Source: Nitratifractor salsuginis DSM 16511
GTDB lineage: Bacteria > Campylobacterota > Campylobacteria > Campylobacterales > Sulfurovaceae
DNA length: 64,000 bases
Assembly: GCF_000186245.1 (NCBI RefSeq)
Contig: NC_014935.1
Coordinates: 372,001 to 436,000 of the forward strand
Direction of reading: 5' to 3'
Shown here piece by piece: positions 1 to 8,268 of this stretch. The notes under the pieces are model-generated. The model made no database searches. It was given only the letters and a program-made list of their open reading frames with translations, and was not told where the DNA came from. A program made the translations under genes and the position numbers. Position 1 is the first letter of the stretch, and each line of letters begins with the position of its first letter.

Positions 1-260
1 GGGGAGGGTGTATTTTATAGATCGGTTGCTTATTGCTCCTTTGAGATCCTTACTCATTTCCAGTCAATAGTCTCTCAATCCAAAATCTACGATCGTTCAT
101 CTGACAAAACCCCAATCTCAACATCATCATTATTTTTGATGATATTATCCCATTATAATCATTATTTTTTCATTTATTGTTGCAAAAGGTAACAAAAACT
201 TTATACATTAAAAAAATTACCTCTTTCATTATTAAATTAATTTATAGTGCGCTATACTTC
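1..260. other. AT-rich upstream region of the sox operon
   Basis: No gene is recognised here. The first 110 bases contain AATC-type heptad-like words (around 77-95) resembling the degenerate 7-mer repeats found elsewhere in the window. Bases 120-246 are very AT-rich, as expected of promoter DNA in Campylobacterota. A TATACT-like -10 candidate lies at 252-257, just before the inverted repeat at 261-278. No clear -35 is visible. Confidence 0.5.
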
Positions 261-278
261 ACTTGACCGAGGTCAAGT
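261..278. promoter_or_regulatory. Palindromic operator candidate upstream of soxC
   Basis: The sequence ACTTGACC-GA-GGTCAAGT is a perfect inverted repeat with 8-bp arms and a 2-bp spacer. It starts a few bases after a TATACT-like -10 and ends 31 bases before the soxC start, so a bound dimeric repressor would block transcription initiation or escape. Its regulator is not encoded in the window. Assignment as an operator is inference from symmetry and position. Confidence 0.5.
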
Positions 279-309
279 AACTATAGAATCAAAAGAAAGG
301 AGATTTTTC

Positions 310-1683
310 ATGAAGCATGAAAAGGACCGCATGGTCCACTCTCCGACAACTGCCGAGATGATCCAGGAGGTCGCGAAGCAGCTGGAGGAACTACCCAAAG
401 AGGAACGCAGAGACTTCCTGAAGCGTGGAGTCGCTTTCTCCGTGGGAGCCGCTGCGGCCATGGCCGGCGCAGGCGCCAGCCAATTGAGCGCCGAAGAGTG
501 CAAGGTCGACCCCGAGAATCTGCCGCCCCATATCCAAAAATGGGGTAAGGCTTGGGGGAGGGATGTCAATGCCTATCCCTACGGGATGCCTTCCAAATAC
601 GAATCCAACGTCGTGCGTCGGATCGTTCCCTGGCTGACGGCTGACCAGAAAGCTTCTGTCAGCTTTACCCCCTGGCAGGATCTCGAAGGGACCATCGTCC
701 CCAACGGTCTGCACTTCGTGCGCTGCCATGGTGGGGTCGTCGATATCAACCCCAAAGAGTGGCGCCTGATGATCCACGGCCTGGTGGAGCGTCCGGTCAT
801 TCTGACCCTGGAAGATCTCAAGCGCTATCCCAGCGTCACGCGGAAGCACTTTTTCTCCTGCCCCGCCAACAGCGCCATGGAGGCCCGCGGGCCCGGCCTG
901 AACTCTCTGCAGGTGACCCACGGGATGCTCTCCTCTTCCGAATACACCGGAGTCCTGATCAAGACCATCCTCGAAGATATCGGGCTCAAGCCCGAGGCGA
1001 AGTGGATGTTCTCCGAAGGTTCCGATCCCGCGAGTGTGGGACGTTCCGTGCCCATCGAGAAGGTATTGGACGACGCGATGCTGGTCTATGCCATGAACGG
1101 CGAAGCATTGCGCCCTGAGAACGGCTACCCCGTGCGCCTGCTCCTCCCCGGCTGGGAAGGGGTCATCCAGACCAAGTGGCTGCGCCGGCTCAAGTTCGAC
1201 GATAAAGCCTGGTGGGTCCGGGAAGAGACGACCAAATATACCGAGCTTCTCCCCGACGGCCATGCCAAGATGTTCAACTGGGTCTTCGAATCAGACTCGG
1301 TCATCACTTCTCCCTGCCCCGAGCGGGGTTGGGAAGGGCGTAAACCCGGCCCGACGAAGGTCGCCGGAATCGCCTGGAGCGGCAAAGGGAAGATCACAAA
1401 CGTGGATGTGACCCTCGACGGCGGCAAGACGTGGCACGAAGCCAAGATCACCAGCGAGGTTCTGCCCAAGATGATCACCCGTTTCGAATTCTATTTCGAC
1501 TGGGACGGCAAGCCGCTGATCATCGGAAGCCGCTCGACGGACGAAACCGGATACACTCAGCCCGAGCAGCAGCAGCTGATGGATGCCAGAGGTACCGAAT
1601 TCGTTTATCATAGAAACGCAATCCAATACTGGGAAGTCAAAGCAAACGGGGAGGTGAACAATGTCCAGATTCGTCGCGCGTAA
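310..1683 (+). CDS. soxC: SoxC, molybdopterin subunit of the Sox sulfane dehydrogenase
   Basis: SoxC is the molybdenum-cofactor subunit of periplasmic Sox(CD)2, which oxidises the sulfane sulfur left on SoxY during thiosulfate oxidation. The 457-residue product has a twin-arginine signal (RRDFLK at residues 33-38, then an Ala/Gly-rich hydrophobic stretch), a sulfite-oxidase-type Moco domain with a candidate ligand Cys near residue 184 (FFSCPANS), and a C-terminal Mo-co dimerisation domain. An upstream in-frame GTG at 247 is possible, but AAAGGAG before ATG 310 and the Tat layout favour 310. It is the first gene of the operon and overlaps soxD by 23 bp. The identification rests on family features and its pairing with soxD. 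Confidence 0.93.
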   Translation: MKHEKDRMVHSPTTAEMIQEVAKQLEELPKEERRDFLKRGVAFSVGAAAAMAGAGASQLSAEECKVDPENLPPHIQKWGKAWGRDVNAYPYGMPSKYESNVVRRIVPWLTADQKASVSFTPWQDLEGTIVPNGLHFVRCHGGVVDINPKEWRLMIHGLVERPVILTLEDLKRYPSVTRKHFFSCPANSAMEARGPGLNSLQVTHGMLSSSEYTGVLIKTILEDIGLKPEAKWMFSEGSDPASVGRSVPIEKVLDDAMLVYAMNGEALRPENGYPVRLLLPGWEGVIQTKWLRRLKFDDKAWWVREETTKYTELLPDGHAKMFNWVFESDSVITSPCPERGWEGRKPGPTKVAGIAWSGKGKITNVDVTLDGGKTWHEAKITSEVLPKMITRFEFYFDWDGKPLIIGSRSTDETGYTQPEQQQLMDARGTEFVYHRNAIQYWEVKANGEVNNVQIRRA

Positions 1684-2818
1684 TTTCGCTCTTATGACGG
1701 GTGCTCTGGCTTTGAGCGCCTCCATGGCCCTGGCGGGTGAAGCCGCTCCCAAGAAGCTGAGCTACACTCCCGCCGATCCCGATCACTACCCCTATCACGG
1801 TGTGGTCGAGAAGAACGGGAAGAAGATCAATATCGACGGTGCGGTCATGCAGGTCAAGGCGCCCATCAAGCTCAAAAAGGGCCAACTCAAATACGGCAAG
1901 GATGCCACGCCCAAAGAGATCGCCGGATGGAACGTCGATGTCCGGCCCGACGGCAAAGGTTTGCCGGCCGGGCAGATGACGGTCGAGCAGGGGGCCGAGG
2001 TCTTCGCCAATAACTGCGCCATGTGTCACGGTGACTTCGGCGAGGGGGTCGGGAAAAATCCCGTTCTCGTCGGCGGGCAAGGCACGTTGACGAATCAGGC
2101 GTTGACGGGTGGTGAAGACGGTCCCGAAAAGACCCTGGGCAGCTTCGCTCCCTACATCACTCCCTTCTTCTGGTACATCAAGATGGCGATGCCTCTGCCC
2201 ACGCCCAAGAAGCTGACCAACGACGAGGTCTACGGTATTATCGGTTACCTGCTTCAGCTCAACGAGATCCAAGTCGACGGCAAGGACATCGAAGATGATA
2301 CGGTGATCAACGCCGCTTTCCTCAAAAAAGTTCATATGCCCAACGAAAAGGGCTTCGAATACAACAACCTGCGCAAGCCCGACACTCACAATACCCGCTG
2401 CATGAAAGATTGCCGGGATATGAAGAAGTGGAAAGTGATGCACATCAAGATCGATGCCACCGAAAGCATCAAGCCGACGGTCGAAGTTCCCCGCTACAAC
2501 TGCGGCAAGCCCCTCTCCATCGGTGCCAACGGCTGCCCCGCGGCAGAGATGGAACTGCCCAAAAAAGCGGGCGGTGATGATGCTGCTGCCTCTGCCTACA
2601 AAGCGAGCTGTGCCGGCTGTCACGACTCGGGTGCAGCGGGTGCTCCCGTCGTCGGGAACAAAGATGACTGGGCATCCCGGATCAAAGAGGGTGAAAAGAC
2701 TCTTTATGAGCATGCGATCAAAGGATTCAACGGCATGCCTCCCAAAGGGGGCAACATGAGCCTATCCGACGATCAGGTCAAAGCGATCGTGGATTATATG
2801 GTCAAGCACAGCAAATAA
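1661..2818 (+). CDS. soxD: SoxD, diheme cytochrome c of sulfane dehydrogenase
   Basis: SoxD is the electron-accepting cytochrome c partner of SoxC in the periplasm. The 385-residue protein has an N-terminal signal peptide (about residues 1-26) and two c-type heme sites: CAMCH at 119-123 in the SoxD-type domain and CAGCH at 317-321 in a second cytochrome domain near the C-terminus. Between them is a Cys-containing segment (RCMKDC, near 247-251) that I associate with SoxD. The start ATG lies inside the end of soxC with GAGGTG just before it, so translation is probably coupled. Presence of SoxCD normally means full oxidation of thiosulfate to sulfate without stored sulfur. Confidence 0.93.
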   Translation: MSRFVARNFALMTGALALSASMALAGEAAPKKLSYTPADPDHYPYHGVVEKNGKKINIDGAVMQVKAPIKLKKGQLKYGKDATPKEIAGWNVDVRPDGKGLPAGQMTVEQGAEVFANNCAMCHGDFGEGVGKNPVLVGGQGTLTNQALTGGEDGPEKTLGSFAPYITPFFWYIKMAMPLPTPKKLTNDEVYGIIGYLLQLNEIQVDGKDIEDDTVINAAFLKKVHMPNEKGFEYNNLRKPDTHNTRCMKDCRDMKKWKVMHIKIDATESIKPTVEVPRYNCGKPLSIGANGCPAAEMELPKKAGGDDAAASAYKASCAGCHDSGAAGAPVVGNKDDWASRIKEGEKTLYEHAIKGFNGMPPKGGNMSLSDDQVKAIVDYMVKHSK

Positions 2819-2828
2819 GGAGTAGGAA

Positions 2829-3185
2829 ATGCAGGGAATGAAACGGTTGGTGGCGGCTTCGGTGCTCACCGGAATGCTGAGCGTGGGAGCGATGGCCGGC
2901 GGGAATGCCGATCTGGTCAAAGAGGGAGAGAAGATCTTCAACACAAAAAAGATCGGAAACTGCCTCGCCTGTCATGCGGCCAACGGCAAAAACATCAACA
3001 ACCCGGGGAACCTGGGGCCGAAACTGCAGGGACTCTCTGCATGGCCCGAGGAAGCGCTTTATGCCAAAGTCTACAACCCCTATACGACCAACCCGATCTC
3101 GGCAATGCCGCCGTTTGGGCTCAACGGGGTTTTGGACGATCATCAGATCAAGGCGGTTGTCGCCTATCTGAAAACCATCAAATAA
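2829..3185 (+). CDS. soxX: SoxX, monoheme cytochrome c
   Basis: SoxX is the small heme subunit of SoxAX, which couples thiosulfate to the SoxY carrier cysteine and passes on electrons. The 118-residue product has a signal peptide (cleavage after about residue 23), one CxxCH heme site (CLACH at 45-49) and a distal candidate Met ligand in the AMPPFG motif typical of SoxX. It starts 10 bp after soxD with GGAGTAGG as the ribosome-binding site. It could be labelled a generic class I cytochrome c, but length, the AMPPFG motif and position beside soxYZA support SoxX. Confidence 0.9.
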   Translation: MQGMKRLVAASVLTGMLSVGAMAGGNADLVKEGEKIFNTKKIGNCLACHAANGKNINNPGNLGPKLQGLSAWPEEALYAKVYNPYTTNPISAMPPFGLNGVLDDHQIKAVVAYLKTIK

Positions 3186-3213
3186 ACAAACTCAACACTT
3201 GAAAGGAAAGACA

Positions 3214-3696
3214 ATGGAAAGAAGAAAATTTTTGGGAATGGGTGCAGGAATGCTGGCAGTCGTCGCGGCTGCTCCTACTATGGTTATGGCAACCAACTAT
3301 CGGGAGAAACTCCCCAAGGCCTGGGAAATTCACAACAATGAAAAGTCCAAGGGTGAAGATATGAGCGGAGTGAACGCGGCGATCAAAGCTGTGTTCGGTA
3401 CCGACAAAGTCGAAGCGGGCAAAGTCAAGCTCAAAGCTCCCGATATCGCTGAGAACGGTGCCGTCGTTCCCGTCAGCATCAAGGCGCCGGGTGCCAAAAG
3501 AATCGCGCTGCTTCAGACAGCCGACCCCGAAGCCCTGGTAGCGATCTGGGATGTTCCCGAGCGCGGGATTCCCAATTACTCCATTCGGATCAAAATGCAG
3601 CAGACCGGTCACGTCGTGGTCGTCGCGGAGATCGACGGCAAGCTCTACAAAGCCGATAAAGTCGTCAAAGTCACCGTCGGCGGCTGCGGCGGCTGA
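3214..3696 (+). CDS. soxY: SoxY, sulfur-carrier subunit
   Basis: SoxY carries the sulfur intermediates covalently on a C-terminal cysteine while SoxAX, SoxB and SoxCD act on it in the periplasm. The 160-residue protein ends in the diagnostic swinging-arm motif GGCGG. The N-terminus has a Tat-like signal (ERRKFLGMGAGMLAVVAAA). I start it at ATG 3214, after GAAAGGAAAG, not at the in-frame TTG at 3199, which sits in the ribosome-binding site. It is followed by soxZ after 71 bp. Confidence 0.95.
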   Translation: MERRKFLGMGAGMLAVVAAAPTMVMATNYREKLPKAWEIHNNEKSKGEDMSGVNAAIKAVFGTDKVEAGKVKLKAPDIAENGAVVPVSIKAPGAKRIALLQTADPEALVAIWDVPERGIPNYSIRIKMQQTGHVVVVAEIDGKLYKADKVVKVTVGGCGG

Positions 3697-3767
3697 TGCC
3701 GCTTTTCCGGAGTCGGTCCCGAGTCACAAACAGTTAAACAGAATCCAAGCGAGAAAGGAAAGAAATA

Positions 3768-4061
3768 ATGAGAATCAAAGCGAAACTCAAAGGCGATAAA
3801 ACCGAAGTCAAAGTCATGATGAAACACCCCATGCTCAGCTACCGCGAAGCGAAGAAGAAAGGCAAAGAGGCCAACTTCATCGTTTACGTCACCGCCAAAA
3901 ACGAGGGGGCGGTCGTCTATGAAGTCTCTACCAGCCAATTCCTCTCCAAGAACCCCTATATGAAGTTCTACTTCAAAGGAGGCAAAAAGGGTGAAGAGGT
4001 CGAGATCACCTGGGTGGACCTCAAAGGAAAATCCAAGACAGGTAAAGCGAAGATCAAGTAA
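3768..4061 (+). CDS. soxZ: SoxZ, sulfur-carrier partner of SoxY
   Basis: SoxZ forms the SoxYZ heterodimer that presents the carrier cysteine arm to the Sox enzymes. The 97-residue product is the usual family length, has no signal peptide of its own (the family is exported with SoxY through the Tat pathway), and shows SoxZ motifs: KVMMKHPM near the N-terminus and a C-terminal Ig-like half with TWVDLKG. It has a strong ribosome-binding site (GAGAAAGGAAAG) and precedes soxA by 35 bp. Confidence 0.95.
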   Translation: MRIKAKLKGDKTEVKVMMKHPMLSYREAKKKGKEANFIVYVTAKNEGAVVYEVSTSQFLSKNPYMKFYFKGGKKGEEVEITWVDLKGKSKTGKAKIK

Positions 4062-4096
4062 CGGCCCCTTGCCGTTCGTCCTCAAAAGGAGAAGAG

Positions 4097-4993
4097 ATGA
4101 TTGCAAAGATGGCGAAAGCCTCCATAGCGGTGATGATCGGAGCGGCGGCGCTGAGTGCTGCTTCCTTCAATACCCAGGCGGAGAAGGATCGGCAGGCGCT
4201 GGTGAAGTATTTTGAAAAGAAATTCTCCGATCCGGTAAAAAACAGAGCTATGTTCCCCTATGCGACGGAAGATGAATTGAAAAACTTCATTCATCCGGTG
4301 AAATTCGAAGACTTCCGGATGGGCTCGTACGCCTACAACAAAGAGGGGCGTGATCAGTATGAAGAGATCAATGAGATGCCTCCCTATGAGGATAATGTCG
4401 ATGCGGGAGAAGAGCTCTACAACGAGACCAAGGGGATCAAACAGTGCTTTCCCGATCCCGCCATTGCCGGGGAGTACCCCAGGTTCGATACCCAAAAGGG
4501 CAAGGTGGTCACGCTGAGTGTCGCCATCAACGACTGCCTCAAAGCCCACGGCCAGAAGCCCTGGAAACTGACCAAGGGCAAGTTGGCGGACCTGGAAGCC
4601 TACTTCGCCGCCAAGAGCAAGGAAGCGGGCAAAAAGGTTCACATCACCATCCCCAGCAAAGAGGCGGCTGCCGCTTATGAGCGGGGCAAGAAGTATTATT
4701 ACTCTCAGCGGGGCTATCTCAAGCTCTCCTGCGCCACCTGCCATGTCCAGGGAGCGGGGAGCCGGGTGCGCCGTGAAGTCCTCTCCCCTCTGCTGGGCCA
4801 TACGACCCACTTTCCCGTCTATCGCCTCAAGTGGCAGGGACTGGGAACGCTGGAGCGCCGGATCAAAGGGTGTGAAAAGAATCAGGGGGAAAATCCCCAC
4901 AAGCCCGGTTCGCCCTGGATGAGCGAAATGCTCTATTTCATGGCTTATATGTCCAACGGCCTGCCTGTCGACGGGCCGGACATCAGAAAGTAA
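4097..4993 (+). CDS. soxA: SoxA, single-heme catalytic cytochrome of SoxAX
   Basis: SoxA forms the SoxAX heterodimer that attaches thiosulfate to SoxY. The 298-residue protein has a signal peptide (cleavage near residue 28), a retained heme site CATCH at 212-216 and a downstream Cys259 (IKGC) in the position of the cysteine (persulfide) axial ligand. The N-terminal domain has no CxxCH; Cys117 and Cys147 could form the disulfide that replaces the first heme in single-heme SoxA proteins. It therefore belongs to the monoheme SoxA type. AAAGGAGAAGAG precedes the ATG. Confidence 0.93.
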   Translation: MIAKMAKASIAVMIGAAALSAASFNTQAEKDRQALVKYFEKKFSDPVKNRAMFPYATEDELKNFIHPVKFEDFRMGSYAYNKEGRDQYEEINEMPPYEDNVDAGEELYNETKGIKQCFPDPAIAGEYPRFDTQKGKVVTLSVAINDCLKAHGQKPWKLTKGKLADLEAYFAAKSKEAGKKVHITIPSKEAAAAYERGKKYYYSQRGYLKLSCATCHVQGAGSRVRREVLSPLLGHTTHFPVYRLKWQGLGTLERRIKGCEKNQGENPHKPGSPWMSEMLYFMAYMSNGLPVDGPDIRK

Positions 4994-5003
4994 GGAGGGC
5001 GGA

Positions 5004-5453
5004 ATGAGAACGATGACAACACTGGCTGCGATCCTGGGGCTGGGAGCTGCTCTCACGCTCGGTGCTTCGGCGGATGAAACGGTGACACCGATGGTCGAAA
5101 AGGCTTCCAAACTGGATGTGAAGAAGGTTTGTGACGTCAAAGCCAACGGCCTGGAAAAAGTCCTTGCCGTCGCCGAAGAGTACAACCCCGAGGCGGTGAA
5201 ACTGGGTGTGGAATTCAAACGCCTGGGTATTACCAACAGCAAATACATCAAAGCCCTCAAAGAGGCGGTGAAAAACAAAGAGAAAAAAGTTACCGTGGAG
5301 TATAAATCCAAGGGTAAGATGAAAAAGAAAACTTTTGCGACCGATTATCTGGATTGGAGAGCCTGTACCTTTGCCGTACGCTCCCTTCAGCAGGTCAAAG
5401 AGGCGCAGGAGACTTATCGGAAGGCTATCCCCGGAGACGGGTACAAATTCTAA
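5004..5453 (+). CDS. Unrecognised secreted protein between soxA and soxB
   Basis: The 149-residue product starts with a signal peptide (cleavage near residues 22-24, ASADE). The mature part is about 125 residues, rich in Lys, Val and Ala and predicted mostly helical, with two cysteines (VCDV near 43 and RACT near 121) that could form a disulfide. There is no heme motif and no family I recognise. It is translated from GGAGGGCGG 10 bp after soxA and lies inside the operon, so a periplasmic role with SoxAX or SoxYZ is likely. It might be a functional counterpart of the small SoxAX-binding protein SoxK, but that is a guess from position and size. Confidence 0.75.
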   Translation: MRTMTTLAAILGLGAALTLGASADETVTPMVEKASKLDVKKVCDVKANGLEKVLAVAEEYNPEAVKLGVEFKRLGITNSKYIKALKEAVKNKEKKVTVEYKSKGKMKKKTFATDYLDWRACTFAVRSLQQVKEAQETYRKAIPGDGYKF

Positions 5454-5480
5454 GGTCGTTCTCTCTCAGGAGATCGGTCC

Positions 5481-5542
5481 CCATCCATGTAGGGTGGGCC
5501 ATGCCCACCTTTTCCCATCGGATGGAAGTTGGGTATTACCCA
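5481..5542 (+). terminator. Hairpins in the leader of soxB (attenuator or REP-like palindrome)
   Basis: The gap upstream of soxB holds a strong hairpin, GGTGGGC-CAT-GCCCACC (5493-5509), followed by TTTT (5510-5513), like a short intrinsic terminator. A second hairpin, TGGGT-ATT-ACCCA (5530-5542), follows, and CCATCC (5481-5486) can pair with GGATGG (5520-5525) around the first. Sitting inside an operon, this may reduce readthrough into soxB or protect upstream mRNA from 3' decay. The GGTGGGC/GCCCACC palindrome also resembles dispersed palindromic repeats seen in other bacteria. Confidence 0.55.
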
Positions 5543-5573
5543 CGCTATATCAAACCGTTTACAAAGGAACACA

Positions 5574-7358
5574 ATGAGTCAAATGAATCGACGTGAGTTC
5601 GTCTATACCTTAGCTATGCTCGGTGCCTCCGCCCCGCTTTTCGCCAACTCCCATATGCGGATCGCCCCCGAAGGAAAGCTGAGTGATTACTACAAGCTCA
5701 AGCCCTTCGGCAATGCGCGGATCCTGCACATGACCGACAGCCACGCGCAGCTCGTTCCCGTCTATTTCCGCGAGCCCAGCGTCAACCTGGGCATCGGAGA
5801 GAACTACGGCAAGCCGCCCCACATCGTCGGTGAGCACTTCCTGAAATATTATGGGATGGAGGGCAACAAGCGTCTGGAGTACGCGCTGACCTGTCTGCAC
5901 TTCAACGAACATGCCAAAGCGATGGGCCGCATGGGCGGATTCGCCCAGCTCAAGACCGTCGTCGATTTCCTCAGAGGAGATTTCGGCAAGGATAAAACCC
6001 TCCTGCTCGACGGCGGCGATACGTGGCAGGGAAGCTGGACCTCTCTGCAGACCCGCGGTAAAGATATGGTAGGGGCGATGAACCTTCTGGGAGTCGATGT
6101 CTGTACCGGACACTGGGAATTCACCTATACCGAGCAGGAGATTCTCGAAAACCTCAAAATGCTCAAGGCAGAATTCGTCGCCCAGAACGTCAAGGTCAAA
6201 GAAGACGCGATCATGGAGGAGAAGTTCAAGCCCTACGACGAGGATGAGGGCTGGGCCTTCAAACCCTATACGATGAAAAAACTGGGCAAGGCGCGCGTCG
6301 CCGTTATCGGCCAAGCCTTCCCCTATACCACCATCGCCAACCCCAAGCGTTTCATTCCCGACCTGACTTTCGGTATCGATACGGAAGGAATGCAGGAAGT
6401 GGTCGATATGGTTCGCAAAAAAGAGAAGCCCGATGCCGTCATCGTCATTTCCCACAACGGTTACGATGTGGATAAGAAGATGGCCCAGGTCGTCACCGGG
6501 ATCGACTTCATCATGGGCGGCCATACCCACGACGGTGTGCCCGAAGCCTATCCGGTCAAGAACGCCAAAGGGGTCACCTATGTCTGCAACGCCGGCTCCA
6601 ACGGGAAGTTCCTCAACGTCCTCGACCTGGATATCCAAAACGGCAAGATCAAAGACTTCAAATTTACCCTGTTGCCCATCTTCTCGGACCTGATCCCCGA
6701 GGATCCCAAGATGAAGCAATACATCGAAGAGGTCCGCAAGCCCTTCGCCAAAGATCTCAACCGGGTCATCGCTACCACCGAAGTGACCCTCTTCCGCCGC
6801 GGAAACTTCAATGGAAGCTGGGACCAGATTATCTGCGATGCTCTGCGCGAAGTGGGTGGCGCCGATATCTCCCTCTCTCCCGGGTTCCGTTGGGGAACCA
6901 GCGTCATCCCCGGCCAGGAGATCACCTTTGACGATCTGGCGACTCAGACGGCGATGACCTATCCCGAGACTTATGTGAAAGAGATGGATGGCAAAACGGT
7001 CAAAATGATCCTGGAAGATGTCGCCGACAACCTCTTCAATCCCGATCCCTTCTACCAGCAGGGCGGGGATATGGTCCGTACCGGCGGTATCTCCTATCGT
7101 TTCGACCCCACCGCAAAAATGGGCAACCGCCTCAGCCACATCACCCTGCTCAACGGCAAGCCCCTGGAGCCGAATAAGAAGTACAAGGTGGCCGGATGGG
7201 CGACGGTCAACTCCAAAGCCCCCGGACGCCCTATCTGGGAGATCACCGAGGAGTACCTCAAGGCCCACAAACACATCAAACAGCTCAAAGTGGACACTCC
7301 CGAGCTGGTCAATGTCAAGGGCAACCCGGGCATTACCTACAAGTGCAACTGCGTCTGA
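5574..7358 (+). CDS. soxB: SoxB, dimanganese thiosulfohydrolase
   Basis: SoxB hydrolyses the terminal sulfonate of S-thiosulfonyl-SoxY, releasing sulfate in the periplasm. The 594-residue protein belongs to the 5'-nucleotidase metallophosphoesterase family. Visible metal-site motifs are D55-S-H57, the DGGDTWQG block, GHWEF in place of GNHE, and GGHTHD; the C-terminal 5'-nucleotidase domain follows. The N-terminus is Tat-like (RREFVYTLAMLGASA). The start is ATG 5574 after AAAGGAACACA; an upstream in-frame ATG at 5529 falls inside the hairpin region and is rejected. Confidence 0.95.
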   Translation: MSQMNRREFVYTLAMLGASAPLFANSHMRIAPEGKLSDYYKLKPFGNARILHMTDSHAQLVPVYFREPSVNLGIGENYGKPPHIVGEHFLKYYGMEGNKRLEYALTCLHFNEHAKAMGRMGGFAQLKTVVDFLRGDFGKDKTLLLDGGDTWQGSWTSLQTRGKDMVGAMNLLGVDVCTGHWEFTYTEQEILENLKMLKAEFVAQNVKVKEDAIMEEKFKPYDEDEGWAFKPYTMKKLGKARVAVIGQAFPYTTIANPKRFIPDLTFGIDTEGMQEVVDMVRKKEKPDAVIVISHNGYDVDKKMAQVVTGIDFIMGGHTHDGVPEAYPVKNAKGVTYVCNAGSNGKFLNVLDLDIQNGKIKDFKFTLLPIFSDLIPEDPKMKQYIEEVRKPFAKDLNRVIATTEVTLFRRGNFNGSWDQIICDALREVGGADISLSPGFRWGTSVIPGQEITFDDLATQTAMTYPETYVKEMDGKTVKMILEDVADNLFNPDPFYQQGGDMVRTGGISYRFDPTAKMGNRLSHITLLNGKPLEPNKKYKVAGWATVNSKAPGRPIWEITEEYLKAHKHIKQLKVDTPELVNVKGNPGITYKCNCV

Positions 7359-7437
7359 GCCTGAGGGCCGGAGCATCCGTCCCGGGGCGATCCCGGCCCG
7401 GATTCAAATCTTTCCCCAACCCCATCAAGGTTCTTCA

Positions 7438-8268
7438 ATGACAGCATCTTTCCTAAATTCACCTCTGCGGATTCTTTTCCTGTTTTTTCTTTTTTTCTCC
7501 ACCCTTTTTGGCAGCTATGATGAGGGAGCGAAGATCTTCTTGAACCGATGCGGTACCTGCCATACCGGCTATGTCGATCCCGAGTTGCTCAAAAAGAATT
7601 TCTTTCAGAAAAAGAACCGCCTGTTGCATCTCAAGGCCCCGACGGTCAATATGTTGGTTTACGCTATGCTCCAGGGGCCCAAAAAAGTGGGGGATATTCC
7701 GGATAGGGAGATGCGGCGTGAAGAGATTGCCGCCTACCTCGAAGAGGTGTTGCCCCGCCTCGATATGGATGAGACACTCTTCACGCGAGGGCTTTTGCAG
7801 TATTTCGGGAAAAAATGCTCCATAAAGGGGCTTGACGAAAGAGATTATCTCGATCTGTCCGATTTTTTTATGGAATATATGAAACACCGTTTTGTGGCCA
7901 AGGCTCATAGCAAGAGACATTTGGAGAATCCCGGGAAGCTTGGACTGTTACTAAGTGAAGCGAAACGCAGCGGGAAGTATCTGATCGTCGAAGCGAGTTC
8001 TCCCTATTGCCACTACTGCAAACGGATGGATCGGGAAGTGCTGAGCGATCCTGAAGTTCAAAAGCTTTTGCGAAAACATTTCATCATGGCTGAAGTGAAT
8101 GTCCAGTCGACAGCACTGCCCGAGCAATTGGTGAAGGTCTATCGCCACATCACTCCCAGTTTTTTCATTCTCGACGGCAACGGTACCCTGCTCGGCCACT
8201 ATCCCGGGAGCTGGACCCGCAAGGATTTTCTCTCGATACTGAGGGAACATCTCCCGTCGCGAAGATAG
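7438..8268 (+). CDS. Periplasmic cytochrome c-thioredoxin fusion (SoxW-like)
   Basis: The 276-residue product has a hydrophobic signal (residues 8-26), a compact cytochrome-c-like segment with one CxxCH (CGTCH at 38-42), a helical linker, and a C-terminal thioredoxin-fold domain with CxxC (CHYC, 191-194) and a cis-Pro region (ITPSFFILD). The second half resembles SoxW/DsbD-type thioredoxins that keep the SoxY cysteine or SoxAX reactive. Starting ATG 7438 follows AAGG with the signal immediately after it. It lies 79 bp after soxB and is probably the last gene of the operon. Combining a heme domain and a thioredoxin in one chain is unusual; the function of the heme is inferred as electron supply or redox sensing. 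Confidence 0.8.
   Translation: MTASFLNSPLRILFLFFLFFSTLFGSYDEGAKIFLNRCGTCHTGYVDPELLKKNFFQKKNRLLHLKAPTVNMLVYAMLQGPKKVGDIPDREMRREEIAAYLEEVLPRLDMDETLFTRGLLQYFGKKCSIKGLDERDYLDLSDFFMEYMKHRFVAKAHSKRHLENPGKLGLLLSEAKRSGKYLIVEASSPYCHYCKRMDREVLSDPEVQKLLRKHFIMAEVNVQSTALPEQLVKVYRHITPSFFILDGNGTLLGHYPGSWTRKDFLSILREHLPSRR

Noticed and set aside
4097-4993. SoxA as the diheme form
   Set aside because: Only one CxxCH is present; the N-terminal domain has two isolated cysteines instead of a heme site.
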